Below, in pieces: positions 22,224-33,000 of a stretch of 64,000 bases of DNA; within the stretch, counting starts at the first letter, position 1, and every line of letters begins with the position of its first letter. The notes under the pieces are model-generated. The model did no database searches, was not told the origin of the DNA, and saw nothing but the letters and a program-made list of their open reading frames with translations. This stretch comes from Mesaphorura yosii (taxonomy: Eukaryota > Arthropoda > Collembola > Poduromorpha > Tullbergiidae), in contig WIXG01000055.1 in NCBI GenBank assembly GCA_009869945.1, forward strand, positions 124,001 to 188,000, read 5' to 3'. The translations under genes and the position numbers were made by a program.

Positions 22224-22543
22224 GTTAATTTTACAGCGACTCGGCCAATGAATTGCTGTCATAAAAAGTAGACTGGTGGGGCGAGCACTCCTCCACCACC
22301 TGAATTCTGCAACTGCCAATTACGAGTGTGATCGCTCAAATTCCAAGACGTTGCGAAGGACAAGTCGGCAGCGACAAGCGGCCTTCAAACATCAATAAAA
22401 CCCAACTTTGTCACTCGTCAGTGCGTGATAAGAACACGCGGTTTTTTAAGCCTTCTACGTAGTCCGGCGGCGAATTTCAAGGACATACAGGCACGTAGGA
22501 CACGTAGGACAACCTTTGCCCCTGAAATTAGACTGGTAACAAG

Positions 22544-22578
22544 ATTTAGCATGGAATTCATGGAATTCCATGCTAAAT
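22544..22578. repeat. Perfect 16-bp inverted repeat with 3-nt loop
   Basis: Left arm 22544-22559 (ATTTAGCATGGAATTC) and right arm 22563-22578 are exact reverse complements around the loop ATG. It lies between two divergent promoters, about 320 nt upstream of the TATA box of serpin-like C. It could extrude a cruciform or fold in RNA. It is too short for a typical animal microRNA precursor. Confidence 0.85.
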
Positions 22579-23466
22579 GGTGAAGGCTAAAAGACTGGAG
22601 TCTGGTCTGGTCCAGACAATGCGATAGAGGATCTTCATTTTAGAGAAGAGCACTGCATACATAAAAATGTCGGCCTCACTCCGCCGCGCGCCGTACGCCG
22701 ACACTGCCTTCCTTTACAGCCTTTCGAAATAAGTGCGATTTTGTGATTTCCTGTGTTATTCGAGGTCATTTTATTTTTGGGGCTCGCATTCTTACGCAAC
22801 GGAGGAACAAACATGCAGCAATCTGCAACAAGAGGATCAGCAGCTCAGTATCAGCGTGCTCGTGTTTTTACTGCGTCGCAGTTTCAGTATTCAGTTTGTA
22901 CTTAAATAACCTCTGCTGTAACCAAAACAAATGCGGACGTGCGGAATTACGATGTACAAGCATACTTCGAAAGGTGTAATCATCATTTTGCCTTGAGCGA
23001 TCTCCGTCATTGTCTTCATTGCATGGAAACAGATGAGAACTCGCTCACTTGCCTCGGGATGAGTATTGTTGTTGCGAGTTGCTGCGGTGGAGCTTCTTCT
23101 CGCTCCTACAGCATCATCGGACACGACTCAGCACAGTGTCGGATTGGTACGCGATTGGTACGAGTGCGATAGACAGCAGAAGGTCACTCGTCAATTTATT
23201 TGACACACGACGACAACGCGCTCAATCGCAGCCGTTCTTGTTGGTGCCTAGCGGAAGGAGTGGACACGCTTTAACCCAAACGTAAACTGGACTGCACCTG
23301 GCAGCTGACTTGGTACAGTGATTTAATGCGAGGTCAGGACAACATGCACTTGCTACGACTACGACACAAGTCCAGAATTTAGCAAGCAATTTTCAAGTTG
23401 CTCGACGTTCGAACGCACAAACTCAGTGATTGGGCAGTTGTGCGTTGGAGAGTGGAAAAAGTGGAA

Positions 23467-24246
23467 ATGGGCTGCCGCTGTGGTTGTCCGTGCTGCTGCT
23501 GCTTCTCGCTCCAGGTCGCCTGCAAAATCATCTCCATCATCGACATGGTAGGTTTAACTCTGCACGGCACGTGGCGCGTGCCTGCCTTGGACGGCTTGGA
23601 CAGGACGAATAAATTAACTTGTCATTTGTGTAGTTGGGAGCCACCTTCGGGGGCCTCACCGGAGGCCTCCTTCTCGTCACCATCCTCTTCTTCAGGCAAC
23701 AGCTCCAGGATGAACTCGACCAGGATGCTCAGCTGGGCAAAAACCTCGAACTCCGGAGTTTCCTGGCGAAGCCAGTCGCGGTGCAGTACTCCTTCATCAT
23801 CTTCACCATCCTCATCTGCCTCCTCGAAATGGTCGTCGCCTTCATTCTGTTTAATGGCGCCAGAAGGGTAAGTCCCACAGCAAATCCTCGACAGCCGATA
23901 TCTCCAGCATTTAATGTTATTAATCACTTCGCTTTGGCAGCGAGATGCGTCCCGCTGCATACTGTGGTTCCGCGTCCACTGCGTCCTCTTCGTCCTGGGC
24001 ATTATCTTCACCGTCCTCGCCATTCTTTCCTCCCAAGAGAAGCTCGTGCTCATCGTCCTCGGAGTCGGAGGGCTGCTCTACCAGGCCTACTCGCTCTGGG
24101 TCGTCTGGGCCTACGTAAAGCAACTCACCAGCAGGAGGGCGTCGCTCCAGAAGGGCGCATCGGTCGACGCCGACGTCGAGGAACAGGCCGAGCCGCTGCA
24201 GGACATGAACAGCAAAATGCTCGAGTCCGAGTTCGAACAGGCGTAG
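23467..24246 (+). CDS. Four-pass membrane protein (tetraspan, DUF4728/LAPTM-like)
   Basis: Three exons (23467-23547, 23634-23867, 23941-24246), joined in phase 0, give 206 aa. The N-terminus is cysteine-rich (MGCRCGCPCCCCFSLQ), a likely palmitoylation cluster. Four hydrophobic segments follow: LGATFGGLTGGLLLVTILFF; FIIFTILICLLEMVVAFIL; CVLFVLGIIFTVLAIL; and LIVLGVGGLLYQAYSLWVV. The cytosolic tail is acidic (EEQAEPLQDMNSKMLESEFE). The layout fits the small insect tetraspan proteins related to Pasiflora (DUF4728), some of which sit at septate junctions, but the family was not confirmed by search. The start is the first ATG in frame. Confidence 0.85.
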
Positions 24247-25488
24247 GCACTCAACTCATTTTTGTGGTATCTTAAGCTTTGTTGGTTGCCGTATTCGGCT
24301 TTGGATTTAGCATTTAGCTCGGAGGTGGATTTCCGGTGTGGTGCTCAATCCTCTCACCTCCTCCTCTTTGTTGGGCGGGTGTCTGTGTTCCCAAATTTGG
24401 TACTGGTACTAACTTTTTGTGTAACTCGTGCAAATTATTTGCTTTAATAAAATACTCACTCGGAGGGGTTGTTCAGTTTTGTAGAAATGTTTATGCCTTG
24501 CACTGGCTGATTAGCCTCTTGTTCTTGTGCCCAATTGACGCTGCGTTTACTCTCGCCAGATTCCTCACGGAATTCCAAAATCGAAGCACAAAGTAAAACA
24601 GCGCAATCGGCCAACGCACGTGGCTGGATTCGGAGGTGCGGAGGATTACCAGCACTCACTGCAACATTTCTGGAGGGTGTTTCTGGAGAGTGGTGACTTT
24701 AGTTATACCGCCTCCAAATTGGAAGCGAGGTAGTATGTGTGCATGACTTTCTGAACACTAGAAAGATTTTATTCGGTCAATTTTCGCAATATGACATTCG
24801 ATTCCTCAGCTTTCTATCTCAATTTGATAATTCTTCACTAAAGGTACCAACACGGTGTCATCAAAATAGCATTGTACTAATGTACTAATTAACGCTAATC
24901 GAATACAACTAAAAGTATGCTTATACAAGAATAGGAAAAGATCATTCGATACCCCTCACAGTTTCAATGCTTGACAAGCTGTTGGATTATTGTGTTTGGT
25001 CAATTTCATCCATAAAGCTACTGACTTGAGCGTTATTCGACCAATGTACTACTAAATTACAAAATTACAACAAAGGTGACAAGAAAGGAAGAATGTGATG
25101 GAATGCTTAACTAGTAAGGTCTGGAACAACATGAAATCATTCATGTTTCTATAAAAAAAAAAAGTATGTTCATTGGCACGTTCTCAATCCGAGGAGTCTA
25201 ACTTATCCTCATACCCCTTCTAATATCGTCAGGATGATACCAGCCTGACAGATTGTGTGTTTTTGATCAGTGGTACACAACTGAATTAATAAAAAAAAAC
25301 TCCACACAAATGGTATGGTCAGTAGAACTGGTGAACATGCATTAAGTATTTCTCGCAAAAGTACTGGTGGCAATTGTTGAAACAGCGAAACAGGATTTAA
25401 CTCGAACTTCGGAAGAAAGAAGGCAGCAATGCGTAAATGCGCTGCCGTCGAACTGCCATGAACTGAAGGCTTGACTTTCCCGGAGTTT
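24247..25488. other. Convergent 3' UTRs of the tetraspan gene and the giant gene
   Basis: AATAAA on the plus strand at 24446-24451 (about 200 nt past the tetraspan stop) and AATAAA on the minus strand at 24773-24768 (about 715 nt past the giant-gene stop) mark convergent ends. The DNA between is AT-rich and without coding potential. Confidence 0.55.
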
Positions 25489-27019
25489 CTAATCACTCGA
25501 AAGATTACTATCCGTATCCTGTATGGAAAAGAAATTAATTATATCTCAGAACGACTAATAATTTGTAAGGTGCTATTCAAGAAGCTTTGCTTACGTTTGA
25601 TAGCCGGAATAATCTTCCCTGCGTCGTATACACCGTCGAAGCTCCGTCTTTCTCTGCCATTGTGTGTCCAGTAGCAGACTTGTAAAAAGGAGGAAACTAA
25701 CGGTTATGACAAGAAGGAGAAGAGCAGACAAGCAAGGGTTAGTTAATTGCGTCAATTGCGTGTTGGTCTCACTGTTTGTTAGTTGTATAAAGTTAGCCCA
25801 TAATTAAGAATGACAGACTCACCTCACTGTAGGCACAGTACGACGGAGGTTTACAGCTGTAGCAACTCGCACGGGATGTCTCGGAGGAGAACATAGGGCG
25901 CGCGTGAGACCCCACAGTTGCCTCGTCGAAAGATCGCACATCCGACACAGTCCTACAATAAAACAGTCAGAACCGAACGTAACTTGAGCGGCTAATTTCT
26001 ATTTTGGCTGAGTTACTTTTCGTACGGTCGAATTGGAAGGTCAGGCTCCAGCCCCGTCGACCTTCTTCTCATTCCTCCTCTCGCAGAAACTTCAGTTCCA
26101 GAAGACACCAACGCACCTGAGCACGAGAGACAGAATGACTGAAACCTGAAATGTGAACTCTTCATGATGCGATAAGCCTTAATGCGATATTTACCCGAAG
26201 ATATTCTTCTTTCTTGAAGTGATACTCTACGGGTTTTGGCCTCTTGATTTCTCTGCGAAGTCGACTGTCGACTGGAACACTCACCAGGCATCCTGGGAGG
26301 AGGCTGTGATGAAAAAATGAAAATGCAGTCAATTTACTGACGGTTGCATTCGATGAAATGGTGGCTTGGCTGATTGGCTGGCTTGAAGCCTTACCGGAAT
26401 ATGCTTGGCCCCTGGTGCAGGGTCTAAAAAGCTCATGAGTTTGCTCTCAGCTGCCGCCAAGTCCGAATTTACATCTGGACCCAGGGCCGCGCTGGACGTG
26501 TTCGGTCTCGACGAAGGACGCGACGACGATCTGATCTTTGCTCTTGGAATGACGACGGTCAAGGATCGGTCCTGCTAAACAATTTCAAACCACATGATCC
26601 TTTAGCATGAAACGTCGTCCGTTTAACGAATGCCTTAAAGGCAGCGCAGCGAGTTTCTACTAGTTGACTATCATTACCTGATCCATAACCACATTTCGCA
26701 GAGAGAAGTTCATCAGATCAGCTCCACCTCCGCGTCCACCTTGCGTGTTCTTGTTGTTGTCGGAATCAATCTGCAAAGAAGGGCGAAGGCGATTGACTTT
26801 ACGTGCCACGCCGCTGAGATACACTTCAAACAAATGCGGATCTTACCAGTAGCGAGTCTGGCGTAAATGAATGCTGCTGTTGATGATGATGGGAATGAAG
26901 ATTAGATCTCGCCGGTGGAGTGCGCGTGCCGTCACTGCTGCTCCCGCTGTCATGCATGATGGCCGCCCTGTCCAAAGTTGCGTGAGAAGTTGGACTTCTG
27001 TATCTCATAAATCGGCCAC
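25489..27019 (-). other. Cytoplasmic-tail exons of the giant gene
   Basis: Eight small exons code the tail of roughly 285 residues. It starts after the membrane helix with SGRFMRYRSPTSHATLDRAA, is rich in Ser, Arg, Pro and His (HSHHHQQQHS) and ends DTDSNLSSD. Three exons (26678-26770, 26395-26574, 25595-25678) are phase 0-0 and could be skipped without a frameshift. A Cys/Tyr/Pro patch (SCYSCKPPSYCAYSE) is the only cysteine cluster. No known domain is seen. Confidence 0.75.
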
Positions 27020-30000
27020 CTGTTTCCGTAATCAAAATTAAGCATTTGCACTAAAGTTTAACTAAAGATGAAGGCGATGACCCTTCAAACGTACTTCCTG
27101 GTCCAGTTAGAATTCGGCCTGGATTTCTCTTCTTCTTTCGACATAACAAGAATCCGCACAGCAGCACAAACAAGAAGAGCACTCCGACAATTCCAATGAT
27201 GGCAATTAGTAGGACTAAACAGATAAAGGTAAGTCAGAATCAGTTTGTCCTCTGGTGCTAAGTGCTTACAATGCATTTACAATTTAAGAACCTACTTTTC
27301 AGGTTTATGTGGCACTGCGACCCGCCATACCACCGGAAGCAGTTGCAGGCTGTTTGTCCAATTCGGTTTATGTAACAGTTTCCTTTGTAATTGCACTCAG
27401 CACAGCCAGCCATTTCTGCAAAAGTAGCAAAGGTAAATCGGTTGATTATTGATTGAGTGATTAAATTCAACAGGTATTGGAACGTGGAAGCACAAGAAAC
27501 TACAAGAGCAAATGGCGGATTGTTGTTCTCCTTCTTGACTTTGGCAAGCCCCTTTGCAGTTTGCATAATTTTATGTTCATTCATAACGCAATTTCTGAAC
27601 ATTGGTATTTTAGCCGAAAGTTAGTATCGTTTTTACTTTGTGTCCTCAGCTGTGCTGCGCGCGAATCAGGTGTTAGGACAGGTAGTACCAGTTGACAGGC
27701 TGCTGTGAAGCGTTGTACGATTCATTTTGCATACTAATTAGCACACTCACTTCATTAAACTGTCGCTTTTTCCCTTTTTAACCCAAACAAACTTCATTTG
27801 ACACACGGATGTTTCTTTATGGACACATTCAAAGCCAGCAGCATTAGTTTATTTAAGACAAGAAAGAAAGCTTCTTACCGACACAATCGCGTCCTGGTTT
27901 CTTCCGCCTGCCCCTGTCTTTAAACCCGGCCTGACACTGGCAACGGTACGAGCCAAGCAAATTAATGCAGTCAGCATTCTCATCGCAGTCGTTAAAGACG
28001 GGGATCGCACATTCATTAAAATCTGTTAAACAAAAGTTCAGAGCGTGTTAGCTGTTTAATTACTGCAATGCAGTGGTGCAATGCAATTTATGCGCAGGAA
28101 GTTTTATTTTTTTTTACCTCTCGCGCTAAAATCACTCATGTTACTCGACGAGGTAATCAGCCCCGCCTTTCCCATCGTGAAATTGGAGTTGCGGAGGGAG
28201 CGAATGAGTTGGCCTTTGATCTTGTCCAGCGTTACGTTCTTGCGTGTCTGCACGAGAAAGTCAACGTCCACTTTTGGCTCCATCATGTGCGTCTCTTCGT
28301 TGTGGACAATTCGTGGGTCGATCTTCATGACCTCCGTTCCCTGGAAATCTCGTGTGATGATAGTTGTCAGGAAGATTTTGTCGAGTGCGTCTTTCGTCAT
28401 TGTGATAAAATTCAGGTACGCGTCCGACGCATCATTCTTGAGGTCGTTGTAGTTGAATGACACACCGTCCATGTGATTTATGGCGAAATTCATCTCGTAC
28501 GTGAATGTGGCTGAGAAAGAGAGATACATTTAGTCAAAAATTCGCCGCTGAGATTTCTCATGCATTAATTGTCTTGTCTTTATGTCACTTACGTCTGCAC
28601 GGTGAATTTGACTTGACTCTCGCGTAGCCTGGCGCACAAACGCACTTCGATTTGGTACCACCCGCGTACGCTTTACACATTTGATTTCCCTGCATGCTGC
28701 AGTTGTGTGTTTGGCAGCCTGGCTCAATGATATACGGTTTAATTTTACGCTTGGGCCCAACCTCAAACGAGGATGAAGACTCTTTGGATGTGATGGAGAC
28801 GTGAGTGCTGCTGGAGTCAATGATCGGGTCGAGTGTGGTTGCTTTGGCTTGCCCAGAAGAGTCCTTCGGCCGAGTTTTTACAATTCCGACTTGACCGTGC
28901 AGCACTTTTTCGGTGTGCGAGCCCGTCGGGTCGTAATGCGCTAAGAACAGAAATACAGTACATTTTCACAATCGATCGGCAGTTTTTCTTGTCTGTCACC
29001 TTGTATTATCTTACCTTGTGTTGCCTCCGAGTAGATTGTGGACCGCACAATCGTTGGTTTGATTTCCACGCTGTTGACGAGTGTCACACTTCCGATGATT
29101 GTGCTGATGAGCGTTTGTGGTGGGACCGTGTGCGTGATGACGACTGTTTGCGTGATTGGAGCTCCTCCAAAACCCGTAGATGAAAGCACGCTCGTCTCAG
29201 TTTCTGTGAACACGTGTGTTTCCGTCTCGGTGCTCGTGACGTACCGCGTTCTCTCGGCTGTGGTGGCAATCTCGTTGTCATCCGGGCTGAGAGTGACTGT
29301 TGCGCCTGAGGAGACAATCGATGTGACGATGGGTGCTCCGCGATTGGAAGTTATAATGCCAGTGATTGTGCGCGTGGGACTGATTTTCTGCTCAGGGCTC
29401 TGGCTCTGACCACTGTTTGTGACAACAGTGATCGTACCGTTCTTGGTCACCACTTGCGTTCGAATTCCCTTCGAGGCAGCATCGATCACCTGCTCTTCCT
29501 CGGAGCTCGAGGACTCCGTGCTGGTCACCAAAACGTGCGTCCTGAGACCCGAGGGCACAGCAGTCGTCGTGCTGGTGCTGCTCGGGACCGCTTTTGTATT
29601 GAACGAGTAAGTGCCGTGCTCCTTGGAGCTACCCAGCAGGTTGGGGCGAATTGCTGGCCTGAACGTGGTTGGCTTGAACGCCTCGCTTGACTTCTGCGAG
29701 GACTGCGTGTCTTCAGCTGTGGAAATACTGAATTCGGTGCTTGTCGTAATTTTCGGCGTTGTACTAAAGAAATTGAGGCGCGTTTTGTTGTATTTAGACG
29801 GTATAACGACACGATCCTTGGATTTTGTCGTTGTGCTTGTCACGGAGGACGAGGTGCTTATAGACACATTCTCCTCACTCGCGCGTTCGTCCTCCTCCAC
29901 TTCATTGCTGCCGTCATCCTCTTCCGGTTTGCCCGTGGATGAAGACGTCGTCCGACGGTTCCAAGGCAGAAGAGCATTCGAAGCAGTCGGGTTTCTTGTT

Positions 30001-33000
30001 GGAAGGAACGGCCGCCGAGAGAAAACTGGTCGCTTCGCCGACGTGCTGACGGTACTTTCCGGGGTTGTCGAAGGCGGCGAAGCTGTGGTTGGCGGTGTTG
30101 TAAATCTCGGTCTTGTGAAGGGTCTCCTGCTTGAGAAGGGCGGGAACGGAGTCGTCTTTGTTGGTGTTGGAGAGACACTCATCGGCGTGAACCCGCCGGT
30201 CGTGCTCGTGGGTGTAATCGGCGGGGACACAGCTTCGCCTTCCTCGCTTTCGCTCGAGTGAACTCGAGTGCTAATGCGCAGTCGCGTCCTCTGAATTATG
30301 GCCGTGCGAGTATTCGTGGCCGTGGAGACGTGCTCGTTCTCCTCCTTCGGGCTGTTTGAGGCTCCAGCTGGAGTCGGTCTTGGGAGGACAGGAGCAGCGG
30401 CAGTCTGAAATCTGCCTCCAACGTAATGAACAACGGCGCTGCTTTCCCTGCTGTTACTTCCATCCTCAGCCGAATCCACAATGGAGCTTGCTAGTTCGAA
30501 CGCAATCTGTTCGGGCGAGTCTTCCTCTTCGCTGAATGTGCTCGTGCTCGTTGGACGAATGACATCCTCAGCGGAATCGAGCGTCTGGGAAGGTTCAATG
30601 TTGGCAGAAGCTGCGGCCGCCGCCTTGGAACTCTCCTGGTGATAACGGTTGTTGTGTATCATTGGCACGATGTTTGTGGCCACGATTTTGTTATCATCGT
30701 CCACACTTGCTATCGTGTGGAATGTAGGCGTCGGCCGGGCCAGAGTCGGTTTCAGAAGCTCGGCGTCTGGGCGGAGCAGATTCGGTCGTAGTCTCTGGCG
30801 AACACGATGGAACTTGGGACTGTTCGGATTTGGTCGGCCTGGCCGATCCGCTGGCGGTGGCAAGGTTGGGAGCTCGAGAACTGCTGGCTTGTGTCGAAGA
30901 CTGTCGACGGGCGGTGGCGCCATTTCTGTTTCTGGCTGCGGGAACCTGGGATCTTTGTACTCATGAATTTCGACAGACGTCGACGTGTCTGAGGACGAAG
31001 GGTTTTTACTTGTTTCCACAACCAGCGTGCCTGCCTTTGGTGGAAATGGTTTCGGTCTCCGAATTCGCTTTCTTTGTCCGGGTCCCAGCGGGCGCGGTCC
31101 GTTCAGATTGCTCTGTTCGAAGGAGCCGCTCCCGTCGTGTTCAACGCTGGTGTGAGTCACTGGTCTCGGTCGCACTGCTTCGATACTGTTCTCGATTTCT
31201 GCTTTGATCTGATTATGAAAGTCATGCAGATGGTCGTTGGTTCGCAACGGCTCCACCTGCTTGAGGACTTCATTCTCGAGATCGTTTTCTTCCGGCAGGC
31301 CACCGTGTTCCTCCGAGTCGTGCCCTTCCAGCGACTGTTCGTGTTCGTGGGAGTTGGGAAGTGTTGTCTGAGGGTGGTGTGCGCCTATCGGACGGCGAAT
31401 GTTTGAAGGATGCTGATTCTGTTCGCCAGATCCCGCATGCACGCCATGTTGATGTTGCGGTTGGAGTGGTCCCCTGAATGGCCGTTGTTGCTGTCCACCA
31501 GAATGCTCCGGTCTTCCAACTGGTTGTGGTCGCCTCACCAGCTCCGGTGGTATGATCGGTCTCCTAAGTTGATAGTTCTGATTCAAGTTGCTGTTTTCAG
31601 CAGCCGGATTCAGTGGAATCGGCCTGATTTTGTTGAAGGTCGACTCCGGATTAAGCCCAGGCTGTGGTCTCGCGTTGTTTATTCCGTGGTCAGGCTGCGG
31701 CTTGCGTACAATGTTCAGGTGGCCGACGTTTCCATTTCCGCCCGACGGTCGCTGAGGAGGAGACTCGCCATGCGGTGGAGGATGGGGACCATCCGGCCTT
31801 GGTCGCAGTGGGCGCCTGAACAGGTTGGTAATGGCATCGAACGGTCCCGATGGGCGTGGTGGCTGTTGATTCGACTGGCCCTGACCCTGGCCTGGACTTG
31901 GTGGACTCTGTGGATAAGGAGGCTGATGTGGCGGTGGCATTGGCCGAAGAATTGGTCGCCTTCCATTTTGCACATCCACATTGCCATTGGCGTGACCTAA
32001 ATGACCTTGTGGTTGTGGTCTCAGAGGTGGACGCGGCCCAGCTTCATGAGGCTGTGGCGGCGGTGGGCGCAACCTGGTCATCGGGTACCCGGGCGGACCC
32101 AGCTCGAAGGTTTCATTCGTATCCTCCTCTTCAGTGTGAGTGCTTGCATGCTGCTGCGGCTGAGGTCTTTGTGTTGGCGTCAGCATCAGTGGCCGTTTTT
32201 GCTGTTTCGTCTCGTGAGTTTTCACAATGTCACTTCCCGTGCTTCCGTTCTGGAGTTCTGATGCATCGTCGTCCTCATTCGCTTCTTGGTCTTCCAGCGA
32301 GTAGAAAGGCTTCTTGAATCCCTGACTGCCATCGCTGCCTGTCTGCGAATTGCTCGAGCCAATCCCTGCCGAGGATTCTTCTTCGTACGAACCTGGAATG
32401 AGGGCCAGCACCGGATGTTGGTGCTGGTGACCTTGCTGTCCTCCTCTGACTGGCCCTTTTGCAAATTCTGGTCTCTTGTGAATCTCCACATTTTTGAGTT
32501 TAATGTTCTCAATTCCCTCTTCATCGTCATAAAATGAGTTCGCGGTCGCTGGGTGCGTGTTCGAGGCAGAAGACAGAAGGCCACCCGGTCCGCGTACACC
32601 CGGCGCCGGTCGTCGTACGGGCGACTCGTTCGGCGGTCGACGGAACAAATTTGGCCTGAACGTGGTTGGTTGCAAAATATTCCTGAACGTCGTCGGTTGT
32701 TGCAGATCAACAATGTTTGGCGAGACGCTCGACTCCGCGTTTTGGGTTGGAAAAATATCGTGCCACACCAAATCCTTGTGGTCGTTCACGCTCGTGGTAG
32801 ATGAGATTCCGTGAGCGTGACCAAGGCTAGTGAAATTTTCACGGAATCCAAAATTTGCAAAGGGACGAAAGGTAGTGCCGCCGGCTCCGGCCCAGAAATC
32901 ATCACCTTCCTTGCCCATCGAGGAAAAGAAGCCGTCGGGGAGCGTGAATCCTTTCAGGAGCTCGTTTTCGTCAATGTTTTCTTCGTCGAGCTCCTGCTCG

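Larger units (their letters stand above)
21990..23466. other. Intergenic DNA between serpin-like C and the tetraspan gene
   Basis: Holds the C promoter and the promoter/leader of the plus-strand tetraspan gene, which diverge. Notable contents are a perfect 16-bp hairpin at 22544-22578 and, just before it, two tandem copies of CACGTAGGA near 22493. Open frames of 60-90 codons on both strands lack domains or splice support, and I do not call them genes. Confidence 0.45.

Noticed and set aside
22544-22578. The 16-bp hairpin as a microRNA precursor
   Set aside because: The stem is too short, with a 3-nt loop. Animal precursors need about 22 bp or more plus flanking pairing.
22743-23172. Overlapping frames of 60-80 codons before the tetraspan gene
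   Set aside because: No homology that I recognise and no splice support; they fit chance frames in a spacer.
26245-26298. Extra mini-intron in the tail exon (GTGAGT ... CGCAG)
   Set aside because: It would be only about 32 nt long, too short for splicing, and the frame reads through without a stop.
28118-28510. Self-cleaving SEA domain
   Set aside because: No Gly-Ser-Val-Val-Val-like turn is present between the expected strands, so I call it a non-cleaving SEA domain.
29611-30261. 216-codon open frame on the plus strand within the giant exon
   Set aside because: It is antisense to a long Ser/Thr/Pro-rich frame; codon bias there keeps the opposite strand open. No domain, no splice context.
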